From Acinetobacter sp. XS-4 (lineage in GTDB: Bacteria > Pseudomonadota > Gammaproteobacteria > Pseudomonadales > Moraxellaceae): a DNA stretch of 64,000 nucleotides. This document shows, piece by piece, positions 1 through 8,917 of this stretch (the first letter of the stretch is position 1; each line of letters opens with the position of its first letter). The stretch spans positions 3,596,001 through 3,660,000 of the forward strand of contig NZ_CP094657.1 of the NCBI RefSeq assembly GCF_023920705.1. Reading direction: 5' to 3'. The notes beneath the pieces are model-generated. The model did not search any database. It saw nothing but the letters and a program-made list of their open reading frames with translations, and was not told where the DNA came from. Position numbers and translations under genes: made by a program.

Positions 1-279
1 TCACTTCCGACTTTATCAAACGAGGCTCGTATATTACTTAAAGAAGCAAGTCTCGATAGCAACGGTACTATTATGTCTCTAAGCTATATAGGGGGTGAAG
101 ACATTCAAACTAATGGTAAAAATTTGATTTCATCACAACAACCAAGAGAGGTTGCCCGTTGGAAATCAGCTATTCAAGAACTAAAATATGAAAATTTAAT
201 TGAAGATCGCGGCTATAAAGGTGAAATATTTAGAATCACTAACCTTGGTTATCAAATCGCAGATATGATCGAATTATAA
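1..279 (+). CDS. C-terminal part of a winged-helix domain protein (5' end outside window)
   Basis: The reading frame is open from base 1 to the TAA at 277-279, so this is the last 92 residues of a longer protein. An internal ATG at 73 is probably not the true start, because the codons before it read like the same domain (LSNEARILLKEA). The visible part looks like a winged helix: a helical N-terminal stretch, then a second helix with RWKSAIQEL and a beta-wing segment GEIFRITNLGY. This domain commonly closes bacterial proteins of varied function. I cannot tell the function of the whole protein from this tail. Confidence 0.6.
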   Translation, partial: SLPTLSNEARILLKEASLDSNGTIMSLSYIGGEDIQTNGKNLISSQQPREVARWKSAIQELKYENLIEDRGYKGEIFRITNLGYQIADMIEL

Positions 280-303
280 ATATCAGGATAAATTTATACA
301 AAA

Positions 304-417
304 TTGATTAATATAGAGTTTTTCATCCAACCAAAATTACTAGATATACTCTCTAGTGATGCTGGGCTTAGTGCTGTAAAAATCCTTTTCGAAATGTACT
401 CCTATTCAAAAACTTAA
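304..417 (+). CDS. Possible 37-codon small ORF or gene remnant
   Basis: A frame closed by a stop at 289-291 is then open until TAA at 415-417. The only usual start is TTG at 304, about 17 bases after an AGGA sequence (285-288), which is a poor spacing. The product would be short and soluble-looking, containing LLDILSSDAGLSAVKILFE. It sits directly behind the winged-helix gene and before a terminator. It could be a translated small protein, the leftover end of a decayed gene, or chance. I recognise no family. Confidence 0.2.
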   Translation: MINIEFFIQPKLLDILSSDAGLSAVKILFEMYSYSKT

Positions 418-430
418 TGATAATAAGAAT

Positions 431-456
431 AAAGCCGCTATAAAAGCGGCTTTATT
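431..456. terminator. Terminator between the winged-helix gene and fabI
   Basis: AAAGCCGC and GCGGCTTT form an 8-bp perfect stem around a TATAAAA loop, followed by a short T-rich tail. It lies between two converging genes. It probably ends fabI on the minus strand and may serve both strands. Confidence 0.75.
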
Positions 457-477
457 CTATAAATTAGATAAATCTAA

Positions 478-1281
478 TTATTCATCATCCATCATAGATT
501 GGCTCATACCTACAGTATTGAAACCAGCATCTACATATAGAATTTCACCAGTAATACCTGAAGCCCATGGTGAACAAAGGAATAATGCTGCATTACCCAC
601 TTCGTCAATGGTCACATTACGTTTTAACGGCGCAACTTTTTCATTAGCATCTAACATTTTACGGAAAGATTTAATACCAGAAGCAGCTAAAGTACGGATT
701 GGACCCGCAGAAATCGCGTTTACACGGATACCATCAACACCCAAGCTTGATGCTAAGTAGCGAACACCCGCTTCTAAAGAAGCTTTTGCCATACCCATTA
801 CGTTGTAGTTAGGCATAACACGCTCAGAACCTTGATAAGTCAAAGTCAATAAACAACCTTGGCGAGCTTGTAATAAAGGTTTTGCAGCACGAGCCATTGC
901 AATAAAGCTGTATGCACTGATGTCATGAGCAACTTTAAAACCGTCACGGTCAGTCACGTCAGTAAAGTCACCATCAAGCGTATGTGCAGGAGCAAAGCCA
1001 ATAGAATGAACTACGCCATCAAGACCGTCCCAATGTTTTGCAAGTTCTGCAAATGCATTGTCAATTTCACTATCAACTGCTACATCACATGGAAACACAA
1101 GCTTAGAACCGAATTGCTCAGCAAAGTCATCCACACGTTTTTTTAATTTTTCGTTTGGATAAGTAAACGCAAGCTCTGCACCTTCACGGTGTAATGCTTG
1201 AGCAATACCAAAAGCAATTGATAATTTACTAGCAACGCCTGCAATCAAAAAGCGCTTACCTGCTAAAAGTCCTTGTGTCAT
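478..1281 (-). CDS. fabI: Enoyl-[acyl-carrier-protein] reductase (NADH), FabI
   Basis: FabI reduces the enoyl-ACP double bond in each cycle of fatty acid elongation in the cytoplasm and is the target of triclosan. The 267-residue protein is a short-chain dehydrogenase of normal length. It has an N-terminal nucleotide-binding segment ([13 protein letters not shown], residues 11-23), the SIG triad near residues 93-95, Tyr149, and the Tyr159-x6-Lys166 catalytic pair. The frame is open 45 codons further upstream, but that part crosses the terminator of the next gene and is not conserved. The start at 1281 gives the usual [10 protein letters not shown]. It appears to be a single gene with its own terminator. 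Confidence 0.95.
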   Translation of the reverse strand: MTQGLLAGKRFLIAGVASKLSIAFGIAQALHREGAELAFTYPNEKLKKRVDDFAEQFGSKLVFPCDVAVDSEIDNAFAELAKHWDGLDGVVHSIGFAPAHTLDGDFTDVTDRDGFKVAHDISAYSFIAMARAAKPLLQARQGCLLTLTYQGSERVMPNYNVMGMAKASLEAGVRYLASSLGVDGIRVNAISAGPIRTLAASGIKSFRKMLDANEKVAPLKRNVTIDEVGNAALFLCSPWASGITGEILYVDAGFNTVGMSQSMMDDE

Positions 1282-1371
1282 GCCGATCTCACTCAAAACA
1301 ATTTCAAGCATAATGCCAATATTCAGCGGTTTTCGAAATTGCATAATGCATCTTTTTTCAAAAATCGCACG

Positions 1372-1399
1372 AAAAAAAATCGCTCCTGATAAGGAGCGA
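1372..1399 (-). terminator. Terminator of the Bax-inhibitor-like gene
   Basis: TCGCTCCT and AGGAGCGA pair perfectly around a GATA loop (1380-1399). On the minus strand the stem is followed by eight T residues (1372-1379). It separates the upstream membrane-protein gene from fabI. Confidence 0.85.
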
Positions 1400-1418
1400 C
1401 TTCTCGATGAATTCAATC

Positions 1419-2150
1419 TTAGTCGTCAGACAATAAGCCAAGTAAGCGTAAGAAAGAAATATACATCCACACTAAAGTTGCAAGTAATGCGATACCACAC
1501 AACCATTCCATGAATTTTGGTGCACGATATGCTGCATTAGTTTCGATTAAATCAAAATCTAAAATCAGGTTAAGTGAAGCAATCACTGCAACAAATGCAG
1601 CAAAGCCAATGCCTAACCAGTTACTTTCAAAAATATAAGGAACACTTGAACCAAATGCTAAACGCATGACCATCTGTACAATAAATACAATAAAGATCGC
1701 TAAAGATGCAGAAATTACAACTGACTTGAACTTTTCAGTTGCGCGAATAATTTGGAATTTATATAGACCAAACATCACCAAAGTGGTGACGAAAGTTGCT
1801 AATAAAGCTTGAAGAGGAACACCTGGGTATTTCATTTGAAAAGTAAAAGAAATACCACCTAAAAAAGCCCCTTCAAATAAGGCATACGGAATTGCCAATG
1901 TTGGCGCGGTCGTTGGTTTAAACGTTGTAATTAAAGCTAAAACCAAACCACCAATTGCACCCACAATTGAAGCCGCGTAAGCAATACCAACATTTGCAGT
2001 AAAGGCTGCATAGAAAAATAAAGCGACACCCATCGCAGCAGCAATAACTGTCAACATTACAGATTTTTGAATTGCACCTTGCACAGTCATCGGTTGACTA
2101 TAGTCACTGACCGTTTCAACACGGGTCAGTATCGGGTTATTACTTTGCAT
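1419..2150 (-). CDS. Bax inhibitor-1/YccA-like integral membrane protein
   Basis: This 243-residue protein has a polar N-terminal tail of about 30 residues followed by about seven hydrophobic segments spread to the C-terminus. The pattern matches the Bax inhibitor-1-like branch of the TMBIM/YccA superfamily; segments such as [15 protein letters not shown] and a late conserved acidic region (LILDFDLIE) support this. Family members are membrane proteins, some linked to cation leak or to quality-control proteases, but the role here is unknown. It appears monocistronic, with a terminator directly behind it. Confidence 0.8.
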   Translation of the reverse strand: MQSNNPILTRVETVSDYSQPMTVQGAIQKSVMLTVIAAAMGVALFFYAAFTANVGIAYAASIVGAIGGLVLALITTFKPTTAPTLAIPYALFEGAFLGGISFTFQMKYPGVPLQALLATFVTTLVMFGLYKFQIIRATEKFKSVVISASLAIFIVFIVQMVMRLAFGSSVPYIFESNWLGIGFAAFVAVIASLNLILDFDLIETNAAYRAPKFMEWLCGIALLATLVWMYISFLRLLGLLSDD

Positions 2151-2256
2151 AAATGCTCTCTTTTTATAATAAAAATTTAAAACATCATTTTAAGCAAAAT
2201 GAATATGAAAGCCAAATCAGGCGATCGGCATTATTGTAACAATCCCCTTTAAACAA

Positions 2257-2283
2257 TAAAAAAGGAGGCAATAGCCTCCCTTT
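2257..2283 (-). terminator. Terminator of orn
   Basis: GGAGGC (2264-2269) and GCCTCC (2274-2279) pair around AATA. On the minus strand this is followed by a run of T residues. It lies directly downstream of the orn stop codon. Confidence 0.75.
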
Positions 2284-2304
2284 CATATCACTCGGGCAAA
2301 GTCA

Positions 2305-2871
2305 TTAATCTTTACCATCAGTATTCATAATAAAGAAATATTCACGGTAGTATTTCAACTCAGAAATCGAGTCACGAATATCATCCATTGCCAAATGCGA
2401 TGCATTCTTTTTCAGACCGCTCATAATTTCAGGGCGCCAGCGTTTTGAGAGTTCTTTTACCGTAGAGACATCAAGATTACGATAGTGGAAATACTGCTCT
2501 AGTTCTGGCATAAGACGGTGCAAGAAACGGCGATCCTGACAGATCGAGTTACCGCACATCGGTGAAACTTTTGGATTGACCCATTTTTTTAGGAATTCTA
2601 AAGTCTGTAACTCAGCATCACGAGCTGTTAATTTGCTGCGACGAACTCGTTCAACCAACCCAGATTGCCCATGTTGGCGAGTATTCCACTCATCCATTGC
2701 ATTTAAAATACGGTCAGGCTGATGAACGGCTAAAACCGGACCTTCGGCAAGTACATTTAAATGATCATCTGTAATAATTGTTGCAATTTCAATAATTTGG
2801 TCATTATCGGTATCTAAACCGGTCATTTCCAGATCAATCCAAATTAATCGTGTATTTAAAGTACTGCTCAT
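2305..2871 (-). CDS. orn: Oligoribonuclease
   Basis: Orn is a 3'-5' exonuclease that degrades two-to-five-nucleotide RNAs to mononucleotides, including pGpG from cyclic-di-GMP breakdown. The 188-residue protein begins the DEDD exonuclease fold at once: [10 protein letters not shown] carries Asp13 and Glu15 of motif I, and later acidic/histidine motifs (MDDIRDSI near the C-terminus) complete it. The frame can be extended 14 codons upstream, but the ATG at 2871 gives the standard family start. It is divergent from rsgA, an arrangement seen in many gammaproteobacteria. Confidence 0.93.
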   Translation of the reverse strand: MSSTLNTRLIWIDLEMTGLDTDNDQIIEIATIITDDHLNVLAEGPVLAVHQPDRILNAMDEWNTRQHGQSGLVERVRRSKLTARDAELQTLEFLKKWVNPKVSPMCGNSICQDRRFLHRLMPELEQYFHYRNLDVSTVKELSKRWRPEIMSGLKKNASHLAMDDIRDSISELKYYREYFFIMNTDGKD

Positions 2872-2995
2872 GTATGTACGTTCTAAATGCCGTAAAAACA
2901 TCAATAGTAGCAAATTTCTTGCATCTGCGCTGTAATTCTATAGCCGCTTCATGCTATTTTTGCCATCTTCAAACAGTGGTTTTTTTGGGATATGA

Positions 2996-4057
2996 ATGGC
3001 TTTAATTCGTAAGCGTCGTTTAACTGAACAACAGCAACGTCGTATTGAAAAACAGCACAAAACTCGCCAAGAAGAGGCCGATACGTCACAAGATCTGGAC
3101 GGACTCGTTGTACAACATTATGGCCGTCAACTTGAAGTACAGGCACTCTCTGTACCTGAGCATCACCCAGAAAAACCTCAAGTTGCCGAAGGAGAGCCAG
3201 AACCTTTCTGGAAACCTATCGAGCTCAAAAGTGTATGGCGCTGCCATACTCGAACAAACTTAGAATTACTTGTGACTGGTGACCGAGTTAAATGGCAAGC
3301 TGACCCAAACACAGGTTTAGGTATTATTACAGCCATTCACCCTCGTACCTCTTTACTTACTCGTCCCGACCGTTATCACAAGGTTAAACCAGTTGCAGCA
3401 AATATCAGTTTGATTGTAATTGTATTTTCTCCCCTTCCTGAGCCAGCTCCGACATTAATCGACCGTTATTTAGTTGCTTGCGCAGACGCTAACATTCCTG
3501 CACTTTTAGTCTTAAATAAGTCTGATCTTTTAACCGAAAATGACCCGATTCTCACACTATTAGAAGAATATAAAACTTTGGGTTATGAAGTGATGATTTG
3601 CCAGTCTAAAAAGGGGGATATCACTGCTTTATCTGAACGTTTAGATGGTGAAACAGTGGCTTTCGTTGGCCAATCGGGTGTAGGAAAAAGTTCTTTAATT
3701 AACGTGCTCATTCCAGATGCAGAGCAAAAAACAAATATTATTTCTGAAAACTCTGCACTTGGTCAGCACACAACAACCTCTACACGTTTAATGAATTTCG
3801 GTAAAAATGGCGCGTTAATCGACTCACCAGGAATTCGTGAATTTGGGCTTTGGCATCTTGATTTAGAAAAAATTCGTATGGGCTTTCCAGAAATTGAAGC
3901 ACATTTGGGTTCTTGCCAATTCCGTAATTGTACCCATACTCATGAAAAGAACTGTGGGTTAAAACACGCTGTAGAATCTGGTGAAATTTTACCACGGCGC
4001 CTAGATAGCTTTTTGCGTTTAAATGATGAGATTCAAGAAGCACAGCAAAAAAACTAA
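2996..4057 (+). CDS. rsgA: Small ribosomal subunit biogenesis GTPase RsgA
   Basis: RsgA is a circularly permuted GTPase that acts late in 30S subunit maturation. The permuted motif order is visible: G4 NKSD at residues 174-177 comes before the P-loop GQSGVGKS (225-232), then TTTS (259-262) and DSPG (276-279). A zinc-binding tail follows with Cys307, Cys312, His314 and Cys320. An OB-fold region lies upstream (about 80-125). At 353 residues it has a long basic N-terminal tail, as in other Acinetobacter copies. ATG 2996 is used; an overlapping ATG at 2992 is out of frame. GGGA at 2987-2990 is the ribosome-binding site. Confidence 0.93.
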   Translation: MALIRKRRLTEQQQRRIEKQHKTRQEEADTSQDLDGLVVQHYGRQLEVQALSVPEHHPEKPQVAEGEPEPFWKPIELKSVWRCHTRTNLELLVTGDRVKWQADPNTGLGIITAIHPRTSLLTRPDRYHKVKPVAANISLIVIVFSPLPEPAPTLIDRYLVACADANIPALLVLNKSDLLTENDPILTLLEEYKTLGYEVMICQSKKGDITALSERLDGETVAFVGQSGVGKSSLINVLIPDAEQKTNIISENSALGQHTTTSTRLMNFGKNGALIDSPGIREFGLWHLDLEKIRMGFPEIEAHLGSCQFRNCTHTHEKNCGLKHAVESGEILPRRLDSFLRLNDEIQEAQQKN

Positions 4058-4082
4058 TTTTCTGTCCGCTTTGCCCTTGAAG

Positions 4083-4117
4083 TGGTGATTTTGATCACCA
4101 TCTATATACGCTATACT
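4083..4117 (+). promoter_or_regulatory. Probable yibN-grxC-secB promoter with an embedded inverted repeat
   Basis: TTGATC (4091-4096) and TATACT (4112-4117) resemble -35 and -10 boxes, though the 15-base spacing is short. A perfect 7-bp inverted repeat, TGGTGAT (4083-4089) and ATCACCA (4094-4100), covers the -35 region. No T-run follows the repeat, so it looks more like an operator than the terminator of rsgA. Which regulator would bind is unknown. Confidence 0.4.
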
Positions 4118-4155
4118 CTAGGTCAATTTTGTTTTTAATTTTTTTTAGGTGACTT

Positions 4156-4572
4156 GTGGAACGCTGGTTAGAGTTTATGGGGAATCACCCCATTTTGTTT
4201 GGTACGCTCGGAGTCTTGGTCGTGTTGTTCTTCATTTTTGAAGGTCAACGTAACGGTCGTAAAATTTCACCACAGTCGCTTGGTATTTTAGTGAAAGCAA
4301 AAAATGCCATACTCATCGACTTGCGCGATAGTAAAGACTTCCGTGAAGGTCATATTAGTGGCAGCCGCAATATTCCTTTCAGCCAAATTGCAAGTCATGC
4401 TGATGAATTAAAAGCAAGTGAGCGTCCATTAGTATTTATTTGCAACCTCGGGCAAGTTGCTGGTAGTGCTTTGCAAAAAGTTGCTCACCATGACAGCTAT
4501 CGTCTTGATGGTGGTATTAGTAACTGGAAAGCACAAGGCTTACCTCTTGTTAAAAGCAAACCAAAAGCTTAA
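4156..4572 (+). CDS. Membrane-anchored rhodanese-like protein (YibN type)
   Basis: A single N-terminal membrane segment (about residues 12-29) is followed by a rhodanese domain in the cytoplasm. The active-site cysteine is Cys96 in FICNLGQVAG, and the domain also has the LIDLRDSKDF and GHISGSRNIP motifs. Single-domain rhodaneses carry sulfane sulfur as a persulfide; the YibN substrate is not settled. The start is GTG 4156 with TAGGTGA just upstream. It is followed by grxC after 11 bases and then secB, the same order as yibN-grxC-secB in E. coli, so this is one operon. Confidence 0.85.
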   Translation: MERWLEFMGNHPILFGTLGVLVVLFFIFEGQRNGRKISPQSLGILVKAKNAILIDLRDSKDFREGHISGSRNIPFSQIASHADELKASERPLVFICNLGQVAGSALQKVAHHDSYRLDGGISNWKAQGLPLVKSKPKA

Positions 4573-4583
4573 GGAGAATTATT

Positions 4584-4841
4584 ATGGCTGCAAATGTCAT
4601 TGTTTACTCAACTTCTGTATGTCCGTATTGCGTTCGTGCTAAACAGTTACTTGAGCGTAAAGGTGTTGCTTACAAAGAAGTAAATCTTTCTGTCGAAGCA
4701 CCAGAAGTACGTGTTGAATTAATGCAACGCACTAATCATCGTACTGTCCCACAAATTTTTATTAACGATCAGTTTATTGGCGGTTTTGACCAACTTTATG
4801 CTTTAGAGCGTGAAGGTAAACTCGACGAATTATTGGCTTAA
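4584..4841 (+). CDS. grxC: Glutaredoxin 3
   Basis: This 85-residue glutathione-dependent thiol oxidoreductase reduces disulfides and mixed disulfides in the cytoplasm. The redox motif is Cys13-Pro-Tyr-Cys16, followed by the glutathione-binding TVPQIF cis-proline segment and a GGFDQL motif. AAGGAG lies just upstream of the ATG. It is the middle gene of the yibN-like/grxC/secB operon. Confidence 0.95.
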   Translation: MAANVIVYSTSVCPYCVRAKQLLERKGVAYKEVNLSVEAPEVRVELMQRTNHRTVPQIFINDQFIGGFDQLYALEREGKLDELLA

Positions 4842-4868
4842 CATCGCATCCATATTAAGGAAAAAACA

Positions 4869-5321
4869 ATGAGCGAAGAACAACAAGTTCAACCACAATT
4901 AGCTTTAGAGCGTATTTATACAAAAGATATTTCTTTTGAGGTTCCTGGGGCGCAGGTTTTTACTAAACAATGGCAACCTGAACTCAATATCAATCTTTCT
5001 TCTGCTGCAGAAAAAATTGATCCAACTCATTTTGAAGTTTCTTTAAAAGTTGTGGTACAAGCTGATAACGACAAAGAAACAGCGTTCATTGTAGATATTA
5101 CTCAATCAGGTATTTTCTTGATTGATAACGTTGAAGAAGATCGCTTACCGTATATTTTAGGCGCGTATTGCCCAAATATTTTGTTCCCGTTCTTACGTGA
5201 AGCTGTAAATGATTTAGTGACTAAAGGTAGCTTCCCACAGTTACTTCTTACTCCTATCAACTTTGATGCAGAGTTCGAAGCGAATATGCAACGTGCTCAA
5301 GCTGTTGAAGGCCAAGCTTAA
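4869..5321 (+). CDS. secB: Protein-export chaperone SecB
   Basis: SecB is a tetrameric cytoplasmic chaperone that keeps preproteins unfolded and passes them to SecA. The 150-residue protein has the family features: an early [16 protein letters not shown] segment, the central beta-sheet and the acidic region [21 protein letters not shown]. An AAGG ribosome-binding site precedes the ATG. A strong terminator 20 bases after the stop closes the operon. Confidence 0.95.
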   Translation: MSEEQQVQPQLALERIYTKDISFEVPGAQVFTKQWQPELNINLSSAAEKIDPTHFEVSLKVVVQADNDKETAFIVDITQSGIFLIDNVEEDRLPYILGAYCPNILFPFLREAVNDLVTKGSFPQLLLTPINFDAEFEANMQRAQAVEGQA

Positions 5322-5341
5322 TTTTATAGCTTGCTTTAAAC

Positions 5342-5372
5342 AAAAAAACCGCGTAATTCGCGGTTTTTTTTT
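5342..5372. terminator. Bidirectional terminator between secB and the APE operon
   Basis: AAAACCGCG and CGCGGTTTT pair around a TAATT loop, with a T-run on one side and an A-run on the other. It can therefore terminate secB on the plus strand and the 17-kb APE operon on the minus strand. Confidence 0.9.
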
Positions 5373-5377
5373 GTGTG

Positions 5378-6046
5378 CTATTTGGTGAATTCACCATTAA
5401 GTGAATGAAGCTGAATTGTAGGAAACTGAAAACCACGACAAGATAATTCTGAGCGCCATGCCACCGTTAGCATCATATTGCCTACAACGAAGTTTTGATA
5501 AGCAAATGTCCCGATAAGTGCGTGCGAACATATTCCGCCACGATCTGTAGGATGTGCTTGAGTGTTTAAAGTATTTAAATCTAAACGTATACCAAGACCC
5601 GAAGCTTTTAGGACAGCCTCTTTAATCGTCCAGACTTTAAACCAGTATTCTCTGTCTTGTTCCAAGCTTAGCCAAGTTTCATATTCATCTGGATGAAATG
5701 CGTGCTGAGCTAGAGCTTGCAAACGTACTTTACGATCTAGCTCTTCAACGTCTATACCGATATCTTTAACATGCTGACTCATTGCCAAAGCATAATATTG
5801 TTGGCTATGAGAGTGATTAAAATCTAAGTCTTGATTCAATAAATATGGTTTGCCATGCTCATGCTTTGCAAACTCTAAATCCGTTATTTTAATTTGTAAT
5901 TTCTGTGCTATGAGTTCGTTTCTAATATTATGTATTTGCTGTTTTTTATAATGATTAAATGTACGAAAGTCTGGAAAATCTTGTTTAGATTTTAAAAGAA
6001 GCTGGGACAATGTCTGTGTGTAGACTTCAATATTACGTTTAGACAT
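5378..6046 (-). CDS. 4'-phosphopantetheinyl transferase (Sfp type)
   Basis: This enzyme moves phosphopantetheine from coenzyme A to the serine of carrier proteins. The 222-residue protein has the Sfp-family motifs: FNHSHS (76-81), GIDVE (97-101, metal ligands Asp99 and Glu101) and WTIKEA (139-144, Lys142 and Glu143). As the last gene of the APE operon, 24 bases behind the preceding gene, it most likely activates the two operon ACPs. It could also serve carrier proteins elsewhere. Confidence 0.88.
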   Translation of the reverse strand: MSKRNIEVYTQTLSQLLLKSKQDFPDFRTFNHYKKQQIHNIRNELIAQKLQIKITDLEFAKHEHGKPYLLNQDLDFNHSHSQQYYALAMSQHVKDIGIDVEELDRKVRLQALAQHAFHPDEYETWLSLEQDREYWFKVWTIKEAVLKASGLGIRLDLNTLNTQAHPTDRGGICSHALIGTFAYQNFVVGNMMLTVAWRSELSCRGFQFPTIQLHSLNGEFTK

Positions 6047-6070
6047 TATCCCGACCTTATTTAAAATTAA

Positions 6071-6505
6071 TTAGAATTTAACCACGTCGCCTTTTAAGGT
6101 AACACCCGCCATCATGGCACCTTTATAGCAATCGTAAGTTGTCGTACTTGTAGTTTCATTGGCTTTAAAATAGCTCACAATATTGGTAACAGCGTTTGCA
6201 CCTTGTGCTTTAGCATTGTTTTGCATTTGGATCAGTGCTGAACGCAAAACCCAGTCACAAGACGTAGCTGCTGACTTACCAAAACCATTGGTCTTTTTAT
6301 TAGTCACTGCATCTTTTTGAATCACTTTACCGCCAGACTTTGTACCCTTTAAATAAAACTTTACTGAACCATCTAAAGTTCCATCTGCAACTGCACGGTC
6401 TACAGCTTCTTTAAAATTTAACTGATGTACTTCATCTCCAGCCTGAACAGTGGCAGTAAAACCCGCACTTAGCATTGCTACAAGTAAAAGTTTTTTATTT
6501 AACAT
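6071..6505 (-). CDS. Secreted protein of unknown function in the APE operon
   Basis: The 144-residue protein has a signal peptide (about residues 1-22, ending TVQA) and a small mature domain with two cysteines (CDW and YDCYKG) that may form a disulfide. The stretch AKAQGANAVTNIVSYF resembles the small YbjQ/DUF4156-like fold, in which an AxxxGANAV motif recurs. Homologs in such clusters are often misnamed as an excinuclease ATPase subunit, but nothing here resembles an ATPase. It lies 11 bases after a ketosynthase gene. A periplasmic or outer-membrane helper role is inference. Confidence 0.7.
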   Translation of the reverse strand: MLNKKLLLVAMLSAGFTATVQAGDEVHQLNFKEAVDRAVADGTLDGSVKFYLKGTKSGGKVIQKDAVTNKKTNGFGKSAATSCDWVLRSALIQMQNNAKAQGANAVTNIVSYFKANETTSTTTYDCYKGAMMAGVTLKGDVVKF

Positions 6506-6516
6506 TGTTGTGTTCC

Positions 6517-7743
6517 TTATTGTTTAACACGTTTAAAAATAAGCGAAGTATTTATTCCGCCAAAAGCAAAGTTATTGCTCATAATAATGTCAGCATCCAA
6601 ACTTCTCGGCTGCTGAACGATATAATCCAGATCACCGCACAGTGGATCAATTTCATCTAGGTTTAAAGTTGGAATGAAGCGGCCACGATTCATCATTTCA
6701 ATGCTCAGCCAAGCTTCAATAGCCCCACATGCCCCCAGCGTATGTCCAAAGTAGCTTTTTAAAGAGCTGATTGGTTTACGTCCCAAAACTGTTGCTGTCG
6801 CCTGACTTTCAGCCACATCACCCTGATCCGTTGAGGTGCCGTGCGCATTCACATAAGCGATGTCTTTAGCATCTACAGATGCATCTTTAAGTGCCAATTG
6901 CATACAGCGCCCCATCATCTCGGCGTCTGGTTTAGTTACATGTTGACCATCGGTATTGCTACCGTAGCCAATCACCTCTGCATAGATATGAGCACCTCGA
7001 GCTTTGGCATGTTCATATTCTTCTAAAATTAAACAACCTGCCCCTTCACCAATCACCAACCCATCTCGCTTAGCATCAAATGGACGTGGTGTTTTTTCTG
7101 GTTGGTCATTCATGCCACTGGTCGCGAACAATACATCAAAAACCGCTGCACCTGCTGCACTAAGTTCCTCAGCACCACCTGCAATCATGACCTGTTGTTT
7201 GCCATATTTAATTGCTTCATAGGCTTGCCCAATGGCCATAGAGCCAGAGGTACATGCACTTGAGGTCGGTAAAGTTAACCCTTTTAGACCAAAATATACG
7301 GTCATGTTCACCGCGCTTGTGTGGGCCATCATGCGAATATAAGTGGTTGCATTGATCTTACTCATACTCTGATGAAGCAGCATGCTGGCAAACTCACCCA
7401 CGGCCTCTACACTACCCGCAGAAGAACCAAAAGCAACACCAGCTTCGCCACTAGACAAAATTTCATGCTCAAGCAAACCTGCATTTTGTAAAGCCGTTTC
7501 CGCACAAACCACAGACATAAGAGCTACACGCCCCATCCCGCGGGTAACCTTACGGTTAAAATGTTTTGAAACATGGAATGTTTCAACAGGCCCAGCAAGC
7601 TTAGTCCGAAGATCAACATATTGCTCCCACTCTGGCATGTAGCGTATACCGCTTTTGGCAGCGTCAAATCGAGCAAAGATCTCATCGGAGGTTTCACCTA
7701 AAGAGGTAATTCCTGCCATTCCTGTTACAACCACACGTTTCAT
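6517..7743 (-). CDS. Beta-ketoacyl-ACP synthase (FabF-like), APE chain elongation
   Basis: This 408-residue ketosynthase has the complete catalytic triad: Cys164 in SSACTSG, His301 in NAHGTSTDQGD and His334 in FGHTLGACG. It would condense malonyl-ACP with the growing acyl chain. It follows the ketoreductase gene with a one-base overlap, so the two are likely translated together. It is one of two intact ketosynthases in the operon and is separate from primary fatty acid synthesis. Confidence 0.9.
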   Translation of the reverse strand: MKRVVVTGMAGITSLGETSDEIFARFDAAKSGIRYMPEWEQYVDLRTKLAGPVETFHVSKHFNRKVTRGMGRVALMSVVCAETALQNAGLLEHEILSSGEAGVAFGSSAGSVEAVGEFASMLLHQSMSKINATTYIRMMAHTSAVNMTVYFGLKGLTLPTSSACTSGSMAIGQAYEAIKYGKQQVMIAGGAEELSAAGAAVFDVLFATSGMNDQPEKTPRPFDAKRDGLVIGEGAGCLILEEYEHAKARGAHIYAEVIGYGSNTDGQHVTKPDAEMMGRCMQLALKDASVDAKDIAYVNAHGTSTDQGDVAESQATATVLGRKPISSLKSYFGHTLGACGAIEAWLSIEMMNRGRFIPTLNLDEIDPLCGDLDYIVQQPRSLDADIIMSNNFAFGGINTSLIFKRVKQ

Positions 7744-8468
7744 TAGATGAGTCCCCCATTCACAGAGATAACCTGTCGGGTTATATAAGAGGCTTCATCT
7801 GAACACAAGAATTTTACTACGCTAGCCACTTCATCGACCTGTCCCATGCGCTGCAACGGGATCATTTTAAGCGCATGTTCTTTGACTTCATCTGTCACCA
7901 TTTCAGTTTCAATCAGTCCAGGTGCTACACAGTTCACGGTAATTTTTCGCTTCGCCAATTCGAGTGCCAAAGCCTTGGTTGCACCAATTAATCCTGCTTT
8001 TGCAGCACTATAGTTAACCTGCCCCCGGTTACCCATAATTCCCGAAACCGAAGATAAGGTGACAATACGACCACCTTTACGCAAATGAATCATTGGCATA
8101 ACTAATGGTTTTAATACGTTATAAAAACCATCTAGGGAAGTCGAAATAACTTCATCCCAATCTTGATCGGTGAGTGCTGGAAAAGCACCATCATGAGTAA
8201 GACCTGCATTCAATACAACGCCATAGAATCCGCCATGCTGTTCTACATCTTGTTCTAAAATCTGTTGAACGGTTTGGCGTTCATTTACATCAAACATTAG
8301 ATAATGGCTATTTTGACCTAGAGCCTGTATCTCTTGTACGACTTGCTCAGCCTTTGCCTGACGCGAACGTGCATGCACAGTCACATCAAAACCAGCCTTT
8401 GCAAGTTGTAATGCAATCGCTTTCCCAATTCCTCGACTTGAACCCGTTACTAAAATTCGTCTTGTCAC
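7743..8468 (-). CDS. 3-ketoacyl-ACP reductase (FabG-like), APE cluster
   Basis: A 241-residue short-chain dehydrogenase that reduces beta-keto groups to hydroxyls using NADPH. It has TGSSRGIG (8-15), the LNAGLTHDG segment, and the catalytic residues Ser140, Tyr153 and Lys157 (NYSAAKAG). It sits between dehydratase and ketosynthase genes, which gives one full keto, hydroxy, ene cycle. No enoyl reductase is present in the operon, as expected for a product that keeps conjugated double bonds. Confidence 0.92.
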   Translation of the reverse strand: MTRRILVTGSSRGIGKAIALQLAKAGFDVTVHARSRQAKAEQVVQEIQALGQNSHYLMFDVNERQTVQQILEQDVEQHGGFYGVVLNAGLTHDGAFPALTDQDWDEVISTSLDGFYNVLKPLVMPMIHLRKGGRIVTLSSVSGIMGNRGQVNYSAAKAGLIGATKALALELAKRKITVNCVAPGLIETEMVTDEVKEHALKMIPLQRMGQVDEVASVVKFLCSDEASYITRQVISVNGGLI

Positions 8469-8491
8469 AATGTATTCCTAATTCTTTGTGG

Positions 8492-8917
8492 TTATCCAAA
8501 TGGTGATTCTGTTGGCTCAAATACACTTAACGTTGCCTGAATGCAGTGCTCAGCATATTGAATTTCACAGGAAAATTGCCCAAGTCCTTCATGAAAATAT
8601 TGTTGTTCTATTTGAATGATCAATCGAGAACCCAAGGCGAAATAAGGGATCGGTAAATTTAACTTACGTGTTCCCAATAAAAAACCGACTTTTGGCGCTT
8701 GTTTTGACTGCTGACCTTGCCAGCCAGAATAAGCACTAATCGTTTGTGCCATAATTTCAATGCTTGCCCATGTCGGCAAACCTTCTGCTTCACAAAACAT
8801 CAGCTCTGGCGTAATCGTGAGTTCTGCTTGCGCCCGCCCTTCTGCAACCTCGGTTAAATGGTCAATAAATACCATCGGTTGCTCATGAGGAATATATTGA
8901 ATTGCATCTAGTTTCAC
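8492..8917 (-). CDS. 3-hydroxyacyl-ACP dehydratase-like hotdog protein (ApeP-like)
   Basis: This 141-residue single hotdog domain has an early HEQPMVFIDHL segment and an EIMAQTISAYSGWQG helix, the family's central hotdog helix. In aryl polyene systems a short dehydratase of this kind removes water from the hydroxyacyl-ACP and leaves a trans double bond. It is the first of two dehydratase-type domains in the operon; the other is fused to the adenylation enzyme. Its start overlaps the upstream ketosynthase stop by one base. Confidence 0.8.
   Translation of the reverse strand: MKLDAIQYIPHEQPMVFIDHLTEVAEGRAQAELTITPELMFCEAEGLPTWASIEIMAQTISAYSGWQGQQSKQAPKVGFLLGTRKLNLPIPYFALGSRLIIQIEQQYFHEGLGQFSCEIQYAEHCIQATLSVFEPTESPFG

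Noticed and set aside
1282..1416. 45-codon upstream extension of fabI
   Set aside because: It runs across the neighbouring gene's terminator and adds residues unlike any FabI; the start at 1281 gives the family N-terminus.
6071..6505. Excinuclease ATPase subunit name used for homologs
   Set aside because: The protein is 144 residues with a signal peptide and no nucleotide-binding motif.
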